Assembly: GCA_017413085.1 (NCBI GenBank)
Contig: JAFPVC010000044.1
Coordinates: forward strand, 1 to 40,382
Direction of reading: 5' to 3'
DNA: 40,382 bases
Origin: Prevotella sp.
GTDB lineage: Bacteria; Bacteroidota; Bacteroidia; Bacteroidales; Bacteroidaceae
The translations under genes were made by a program, and so were the position numbers. Of the stretch, positions 35,678-40,382 are shown in pieces. The notes beneath the pieces are model-generated. The model was given only the letters and a program-made list of their open reading frames with translations, did no database searches and was not told the origin of the DNA. Numbering within the stretch: position 1 is the stretch's first letter; the number at the start of each line of letters is the position of its first letter.

Positions 35678-37111
35678 ATGAAAAAGCAGACATCTCTATC
35701 TTGTAGCAAAGTCGGGAACTGCTCTCTGTTGTTTAATCTTGATAGGCGATATAAAAACAAGAGAGGCGAATATCCCATAGTCATAACTTTTACCGTAGAT
35801 TACCAACGGTACTATCATCGTATAGGTGAATTTACGACAGAAAAGGATTTTTTAGAGATATGCAATGTTACATCAGGTAGGAGTTCTTTGATGGCGAAAA
35901 AGAAAGAATGGGAAGCCATCCTCGAAGCTTACAGAACACGGCTTGTCAAGGTTGCGGAGAAGCAACAACTCACCCTCTCACTTATTCGTACCATCCTTTC
36001 GGGTGTAGATGTTAGTGGTGAAGTCAATAAGTCTTTTGTAGGCATTTGGGAAAGTATCATAGAGAACAAAAGAAAAGAAGGAAGAGCAGGCACAGCAGAA
36101 AGCTACACCTGCGCACTAAAATCTTTTCGCAAAATTCTCGGTGAAGTTGAAGGTTTTTCCGTAAATAAGGAAGTAATCGAGAAATGGAATGATGGCATGA
36201 AGAAAGGTGTGTGGCAGAACTGCAAACTTGTAGGAAAGATTGCCGATGCAACGAGAGGCATCTACCTACGTACTTGCCGTGTAGTGTGGAAAGAATGTGT
36301 TAAACAGGGATTCCTTGCCAACGTAGAATACCCCTTTTCTAACAAAGATCATTCTTTAATATCTATTCCACGTGGCAAGCAACGCAAACAATCATACCTC
36401 AACGTGCAGGAAATGACAGAACTGTATAATGTGTTTATTGAAAAAAGGTACCCCGTAACGTGGAGTCCATTCTATATAGAGAAAGCGCATTTGTCGCTTG
36501 GGTTGTTTCTTGTACAATACCTATGTAACGGTTTTAATATGGCAGATGCAGCACGTCTACAGTACAACTCCACCTATTGGAAGGAGGGGGGCAAAGCATT
36601 TGAATTTATGTGTAAGAAAACCGCAGCTCGAAGTGCGGACAACTCCGTAGTAGTAGTGCCTATTATACCACCTTTGCAGAAAATCCTTGACGAAATAGCT
36701 GCATCTCCCACAAAAGGAGGCTATGTTTTCCCTTTTATTTTCAACGGAGTTGAGAATGAGGAGGAACGGAGAAGACTTAGTGGACTTGAAAATTCCAATG
36801 TTCGGGATAGATTGCAGAGAATATGCAAAGAGGTGTTGCACTGGGAAAAGATTGTAACAGGCACCTGGGCACGACACTCGTTTGCAACCAATTTGAAGTT
36901 GGCAGGCGTGGAGGAAGAATACATTGCCGAGAGTATGGGGCATAGCCACGGTAACGATGTTACTGCCGGCTATATGGATAAATACCCATTAGAGATAAGA
37001 TTTAGGAATAACATGAAGCTGTTGGCAATTGAAGAGCCAAAAGAACAAATAGACATAGACAGTCTTTCACAAGAACAGATGAAAGAACTTTTAAGGCGGT
37101 TTCTCAAATGA
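35678..37111 (+). CDS. Tyrosine recombinase (integrase) of the mobilizable element
   Basis: A 477-aa integrase starting at the ATG 35678; an in-frame TTG at 35654 is less likely. It has an arm-binding domain (about 1-110), a SAM-like core-binding domain (about 120-220) and a catalytic domain (about 240-450). Visible catalytic residues are R399 in WARHSFAT, H422 in GHSHG and nucleophile Y432 in GYMDKY. At the position of the first catalytic Arg it has N284 (CNGFNMAD), as in IntDOT-type enzymes that lack this Arg. It lies 160 bp from the tRNA-Met fragment, its probable target, and reads away from it into the element. Confidence 0.92.
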   Translation: MKKQTSLSCSKVGNCSLLFNLDRRYKNKRGEYPIVITFTVDYQRYYHRIGEFTTEKDFLEICNVTSGRSSLMAKKKEWEAILEAYRTRLVKVAEKQQLTLSLIRTILSGVDVSGEVNKSFVGIWESIIENKRKEGRAGTAESYTCALKSFRKILGEVEGFSVNKEVIEKWNDGMKKGVWQNCKLVGKIADATRGIYLRTCRVVWKECVKQGFLANVEYPFSNKDHSLISIPRGKQRKQSYLNVQEMTELYNVFIEKRYPVTWSPFYIEKAHLSLGLFLVQYLCNGFNMADAARLQYNSTYWKEGGKAFEFMCKKTAARSADNSVVVVPIIPPLQKILDEIAASPTKGGYVFPFIFNGVENEEERRRLSGLENSNVRDRLQRICKEVLHWEKIVTGTWARHSFATNLKLAGVEEEYIAESMGHSHGNDVTAGYMDKYPLEIRFRNNMKLLAIEEPKEQIDIDSLSQEQMKELLRRFLK

Positions 37112-37123
37112 GAAATCGCTTTT
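37096..37123 (+). terminator. Terminator overlapping the integrase stop codon
   Basis: A 10-bp stem GCGGTTTCTC (37096-37105) pairs with 37110-37119 with one G-T pair, followed by TTTT. The TGA stop (37109-37111) lies in the loop and start of the second arm. Confidence 0.6.
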
Positions 37124-37172
37124 CATTTTCCCTTCTATTCTTTTTGTCTTCTTATATTACTTTTAATTCGCT

Positions 37173-37209
37173 AAACTGTATATTTCTTAAACTCAGAGAT
37201 ATACAGTTT
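37173..37209. promoter_or_regulatory. Inverted repeat upstream of the excisionase promoter, possible operator
   Basis: An 11-bp perfect inverted repeat AAACTGTATAT...ATATACAGTTT with a 15-nt spacer lies about 40 bp before the -33 box. It could bind the HTH protein encoded just downstream or the integrase. Confidence 0.4.
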
Positions 37210-37249
37210 GTTAAGGAACCAAAAAAATCGACGGAAATCGATGTGAAAA

Positions 37250-37281
37250 TTTGTCTTGGGTCCCTAATTTCGGTAATTTTG
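37250..37281 (+). promoter_or_regulatory. Promoter of the excisionase-like gene operon
   Basis: TTTG (37250-37253), 20 bp, TAATTTTG (37274-37281): the same full-consensus promoter as for the integrase. The ATG follows 28 nt later. Confidence 0.75.
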
Positions 37282-37309
37282 TGGAAGAAATTTTTAAAAA
37301 ATTACTGAA

Positions 37310-37633
37310 ATGCAAATGAATATTAGCGAACTTTTTTCTCAAGCCGTGGAGGAACGTGCGAGAGAAATAGCAGCAGAAATCGTTGCTGCGCAGAAAAAAC
37401 CGCAGATGCCAGCAGACATCGGGAGAAATGGTGAAGAAATCACCCCGTATCTCTTCGCAGGCGAGAAGTATCTTTCCTGCCAACAGGTAGAGGCTCTGTT
37501 AGGGGTGAAATACCCGGCACTCTGGAAGATGAAGAAAAGAGGGAGTTTGCCATACCGCAAGGTAGGAAACCGCATTCTCTTTCGGTATGCGGACGTTGAA
37601 AATCTCGTTAAAGGGGAAGGAGGCGCAGTATGA
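37310..37633 (+). CDS. Excisionase-family helix-turn-helix protein
   Basis: A 107-aa protein with a helical N-terminus (residues 1-40) and a MerR/excisionase-like HTH (about 53-103: YLSCQQVEALLGVKYPAL, then GSLPYRKVGNRILFR). Such proteins bend DNA at attachment sites to direct excision, or regulate element genes. A second ATG two codons in (37316) is also possible. Its stop overlaps the next gene's ATG by four bases (ATGA), so the two are translationally coupled. Confidence 0.85.
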   Translation: MQMNISELFSQAVEERAREIAAEIVAAQKKPQMPADIGRNGEEITPYLFAGEKYLSCQQVEALLGVKYPALWKMKKRGSLPYRKVGNRILFRYADVENLVKGEGGAV

Positions 37634-38610
37634 GTGAACGATTAACTTTGAAGTCATTTGAGGGCGAACGACCACAGGAAGTTCTTTGGTATCGTGGCCA
37701 AATCATCGGCACAGAAGGCTCATTTAGTTACCTTATCGGTAAGGAAGGTTCAGGAAAATCCTATGTTCTTTCTTGTATGGCTGCTGCCGTGCTAAGGCAG
37801 GGGGACGTCCTCTGCTTCTCGGGTGCCATGCCTTATGGAAAAAGCAAGGTACTCTTCGTGGATACTGAACAGTCTAAATTCTACGAGGAGAACGTGTATC
37901 GCAGGATTCTCACCCTTGAAGGAAGAAAGGAAGACGAAGACGACGAGAACCTACTGTACATTGAGGCTACAGACGCTACCGACGAAAAACTGCGTGAAGA
38001 AATAGAGAAGCGACTGCAAGAGGAACCAAAAATCGGTTACATCATAATAGATAATGCAGGAGACCTCGTCGAAGACATAAATAATATAACGGAAACGAAG
38101 GAAAATGCGAGAAATTGGTTGCCGTCGCTGTGCCGACATCACGGTGTTCATGCTACCGTGGTCATGCATGAAAACAAGAGTGACCACAACGGGCAGGGAT
38201 GGCAAGGGTCCTACCTGAAGAAAGGATGTGAGGCGGCAATGAGAGTTGAGAGAGAAAAAAATGACAATTTTTCTACTATCACCTTCAAGGAAGGCAAACT
38301 TCGGGGAGGGGAAAAGCCTACCGATTTTGATTTCTACATAAGCAATGAAGACTTGCCTGTAGAAGGAAAAGGAGAGGTGGGGAAAAGCGAAGAAATACTC
38401 CCTCGAGATATTCACCTTCGGGCGGTCAATGGAGCTTTTTCCATGGGACCTATTCACTCCTACAAGGATCTGCAAAGAAAACTTCTCTCGAGTTATGCCG
38501 AGGTGGGAGCACCCACTACTCGAAGAAAAATCGAGAAAAGAATAACTTTTCTTCGGCAGGAAAAGTATTTTTCCTACGATGAAGGAAAATATTTTCTCCC
38601 TCCTTTTTAG
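37630..38610 (+). CDS. RepA-like AAA ATPase of the mobile element
   Basis: A 326-aa protein with a RecA-like fold: Walker A GKEGSGKS (37-44), a strand VLFVDTEQS (74-82), Walker B YIIIDNAGD (137-145) and a conserved HATVVMHENK-type strand near 175-184. A winged-helix-like C-terminus (about 270-326) follows. It resembles RepA/DnaB-type hexameric helicases found in plasmids and Bacteroides mobilizable elements, where they probably assist replication of the excised circle. It is coupled to the upstream HTH gene and is followed by a gap of 165 bp before the relaxase gene. Confidence 0.8.
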   Translation: MSERLTLKSFEGERPQEVLWYRGQIIGTEGSFSYLIGKEGSGKSYVLSCMAAAVLRQGDVLCFSGAMPYGKSKVLFVDTEQSKFYEENVYRRILTLEGRKEDEDDENLLYIEATDATDEKLREEIEKRLQEEPKIGYIIIDNAGDLVEDINNITETKENARNWLPSLCRHHGVHATVVMHENKSDHNGQGWQGSYLKKGCEAAMRVEREKNDNFSTITFKEGKLRGGEKPTDFDFYISNEDLPVEGKGEVGKSEEILPRDIHLRAVNGAFSMGPIHSYKDLQRKLLSSYAEVGAPTTRRKIEKRITFLRQEKYFSYDEGKYFLPPF

Positions 38611-38775
38611 CGAGCGATAGGCTTGCAAAGTTCTCTTAGGTGGAACGATGTAGGGCGACCATCATATAGGCCCACTATAAGAACTACGTTCTTGTGTGCT
38701 CTCCGAGGGCTCTGCCGAGGGCTGGACGGCTCTCTGTATCGGGCTTTCAACGTTTCATTTTTATTACGTTCAACA
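38611..38775. other. Region before the relaxase gene, candidate oriT
   Basis: A gap without credible coding, holding the inverted repeat AAGAAC-TAC-GTTCTT (38679-38693) and GGGCTCT/GAGGGCT-type short repeats around 38700-38735. In MobV-type systems oriT lies immediately upstream of the mob gene and contains an inverted repeat, so this is the best place for it. The reading frame is open through the gap, but the encoded residues look random. Confidence 0.4.
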
Positions 38776-40215
38776 ATGAAAACAGGTGGACACATAAAGC
38801 CATGCAAGGTCGGGCAGGTTGAGCAACACAACCGCCGCGATCCTGCCTACGTGGAGAGAATGGCTTCCTCAAAACATCCTCTCCACTTTTATCCACATCT
38901 TGCCTGCAGGGCGAATGTGGATATATACGAAAGCAAATATTCGGAGCAGTTCAATTGCGTCATGGACATCTTTAACGCAATGATTGCCCGGTACCAAGAA
39001 ATGGATAAGCGACATCGAAAGCCGCCACTCAAAGACCGTGAACGCATTGACAAAAAAACGGGCAAGAAGATAGTAGTGAGTGGTTGGTCGCCAATTAGGG
39101 AAATGGTTGTCGTCATAAAGAGCGACACAACAATGGAGCAGATGAAGAAATTCTCTGCCTGGTTAAAGTCGGAGAAAGGGATTGGTACGATTTTTACGTC
39201 TCTCCACTTCGACGAAGGTCATATCGGGAAGAAGGATGGGAAGTTCCACTGCAACTTCCATGCGCATGTAGGACTGGATTTCTTCAACTGGGAAACGGGG
39301 AAAACAATAAAACTTGACAAGAACGACATGTCCGACATCCAGACAGCCCTTGCCGAGTGTCTTGGCATGGAACGTGGAGAAATCAAGGAAATTACCGAGG
39401 CAGAACACCTCGACGTGGTGGAATATCGCCTAAAAGCAGAGGAAGAAGCTATCCGGCAAGAACATCAGGAGCGAATTGAGAAAAGTGCAATGGAAGTGGA
39501 GAAAATGGAGGCAAAGAAGGCTGCACTTGATAAACAAGTCGGCTTCGGTGCCAAAGTGGGTGCGTTCTTCAAGGTCGGCGAACTTCACGAAGTACACAAA
39601 GAAGCAGAAAAAGCCGTGGAGGAAGAAAGGAAAAAATGGGAGGCAGAGAAAGAAAAAATTATCATAGATGCGAAAAAGGCTGTCAGCGCGGCCGAAAAGA
39701 AAGCGGACGAACAACTATCCACCAAACGCACCGAAATTGAACAGAGGGCAATTTACGGGGCAAAAAAGAGCATTCTTTCGGTAGCAGGGCTGGCGGCAAT
39801 GCAACGTAAGGTCCCTACGCTCAAGGAAATAGGTGAATATTTGGGGAGAAAATGCAAGGAAGTGGCGGAACTGGGGAGTAAGGTTCAGCAGTTGCAGGAG
39901 CAGGTGGAACGTCTCACTGCCCGAATGGAGGTAGAGAAAGAAAACGAGCTCATTTGGGCGTTGGGGCTTATGCCTGGCACCGATAGGAGGAATATCCCAA
40001 AGGAGAAGACTGCCGAGAACATTCAGGCATTTTTTCTTCAGGGCATCAAAAATGTACTGGGTAGAGTGGGCAACTGGCTTGAGCGTCAAGGGCTCTCCAT
40101 TGAGCAAATAGATGCCGAGGAACGGAGACGAGAGTGGCAGGAAGAACATCAGAAGAACGAAGGCATCGAGGAAGACCTTGCAGAGGAAAACCGCAGAGGG
40201 CACCGCAGGTTTTAA
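38776..40215 (+). CDS. MobV/Mob_Pre-type relaxase (mobilization protein)
   Basis: A 479-aa protein from the ATG at 38776; a longer frame from 38623 is rejected because residues before MKTGGHIKPCKVG do not fit the family. The N-terminal HIKPCKVGQVEQHNRR matches the Mob_Pre start. The metal-binding/catalytic region is H144-F-D-E-G-H149 followed by H158, H162 and H164, equivalent to the HxDExxPHxH motif of MobV relaxases. Residues about 215-420 are predicted coiled coil (Glu/Lys-rich). It nicks oriT and leads the transferred strand, using a conjugation system supplied in trans. A terminator follows. Confidence 0.88.
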   Translation: MKTGGHIKPCKVGQVEQHNRRDPAYVERMASSKHPLHFYPHLACRANVDIYESKYSEQFNCVMDIFNAMIARYQEMDKRHRKPPLKDRERIDKKTGKKIVVSGWSPIREMVVVIKSDTTMEQMKKFSAWLKSEKGIGTIFTSLHFDEGHIGKKDGKFHCNFHAHVGLDFFNWETGKTIKLDKNDMSDIQTALAECLGMERGEIKEITEAEHLDVVEYRLKAEEEAIRQEHQERIEKSAMEVEKMEAKKAALDKQVGFGAKVGAFFKVGELHEVHKEAEKAVEEERKKWEAEKEKIIIDAKKAVSAAEKKADEQLSTKRTEIEQRAIYGAKKSILSVAGLAAMQRKVPTLKEIGEYLGRKCKEVAELGSKVQQLQEQVERLTARMEVEKENELIWALGLMPGTDRRNIPKEKTAENIQAFFLQGIKNVLGRVGNWLERQGLSIEQIDAEERRREWQEEHQKNEGIEEDLAEENRRGHRRF

Positions 40216-40240
40216 AATTTCTTCCCTATTATTCATTTTT

Positions 40241-40267
40241 GCCGCAGTGGTAACCTGCGGCTTTTTT
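40241..40267 (+). terminator. Terminator of the relaxase gene
   Basis: A 7-bp G/C-rich stem GCCGCAG (40241-40247) pairs with 40255-40261 and is followed by six T residues. Confidence 0.8.
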
Positions 40268-40340
40268 CGTTTCGTCGTGGGGAGGGGAAAAAGGGGTGGG
40301 GAACTCAAAACGTTTTTGAATTTAGGTTTAGGGAGGTGCA

Positions 40341-40382
40341 GGGGTGCAGGGGGGTATCTATATAGATACACCCCTGCACCCC
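40341..40382. repeat. 42-bp near-perfect palindrome at the window end
   Basis: Arms 40341-40361 and 40362-40382 are complementary except for one position, with no loop; the arm reads GGGGTGCAGGGG then GGTATCTAT. A partial extra copy GGTGCAGGGG stands just before it (40336-40345). It may continue beyond the window. Candidates are a replication or transfer origin of the element, or a repeat. Confidence 0.65.

Noticed and set aside
37108-37308. 66-codon frame starting in the integrase stop codon
   Set aside because: It runs through a terminator, an inverted repeat and the consensus promoter of the next gene; its composition looks noncoding.
38623-38775. N-terminal extension of the relaxase
   Set aside because: The Mob_Pre family starts at about MKTGGHIKPCK; the extension is Arg/Ser-rich without similarity and overlaps the expected oriT position.

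Overview
The window is chromosomal DNA of a Bacteroidales bacterium, most likely Prevotella/Segatella-like. The evidence is the Bacteroidota promoter signature (TTTG, about 20 bp, TAnnTTTG) in front of many genes, a SusC/SusD pair, a hybrid two-component regulator of the HTCS type, and secreted enzymes, one of which ends in a C-terminal tail of the type common in Prevotella.

Layout: (1) 1-4448, housekeeping: mnmE, tRNA-Gln(CTG), ndk and the ATPase and permease genes of an MlaFE-type lipid ABC importer. A four-helix-bundle (S23/IVP family) gene sits between these two genes and is bracketed by inverted arrays of a 10-bp repeat. (2) 4449-5125, a gene-free stretch with hairpins and ATTACA-type palindromic repeats. 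(3) 5126-26090, a polysaccharide utilization locus: susD and susC on the minus strand, then a divergent HTCS, a GH2 enzyme, a large CE8 pectinesterase-like protein and a 55-aa small protein. A GH5 enzyme with an N-terminal membrane domain and a GH43 enzyme follow. The likely logic is outer-membrane binding and import by SusCD, glycan cleavage by the four enzymes, and induction by the HTCS. The substrate is probably a plant cell-wall glycan with pectic and/or hemicellulosic parts, but it is not proven. (4) 26091-28040, a 101-bp hairpin tandem repeat, a stand-alone AAA/STAND-like ATPase and a short gene-poor stretch. (5) 28041-35307, a type I restriction-modification operon read leftwards: hsdR, hsdM, a DUF1016 (YhcG-like) PDDEXK nuclease, hsdS and an unrecognised 131-aa gene. 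(6) 35431-40382, the left end of an integrative mobilizable element inserted in a tRNA-Met gene: a 3' tRNA fragment with its terminator (attachment site), tyrosine integrase, excisionase-like HTH protein, RepA-like ATPase and MobV-type relaxase. The right end, and the expected intact tRNA, lie outside the window.

The least explained items are the 101-bp hairpin array with compensatory base changes, the palindromic units inside the DUF1016 nuclease gene, the four-helix-bundle gene bracketed by inverted decamer arrays, the small 55-aa protein, and promoter boxes so close to start codons that the mRNAs should be leaderless. No CRISPR array or rRNA gene is present. All functional calls are from reading motifs; no database search was possible.
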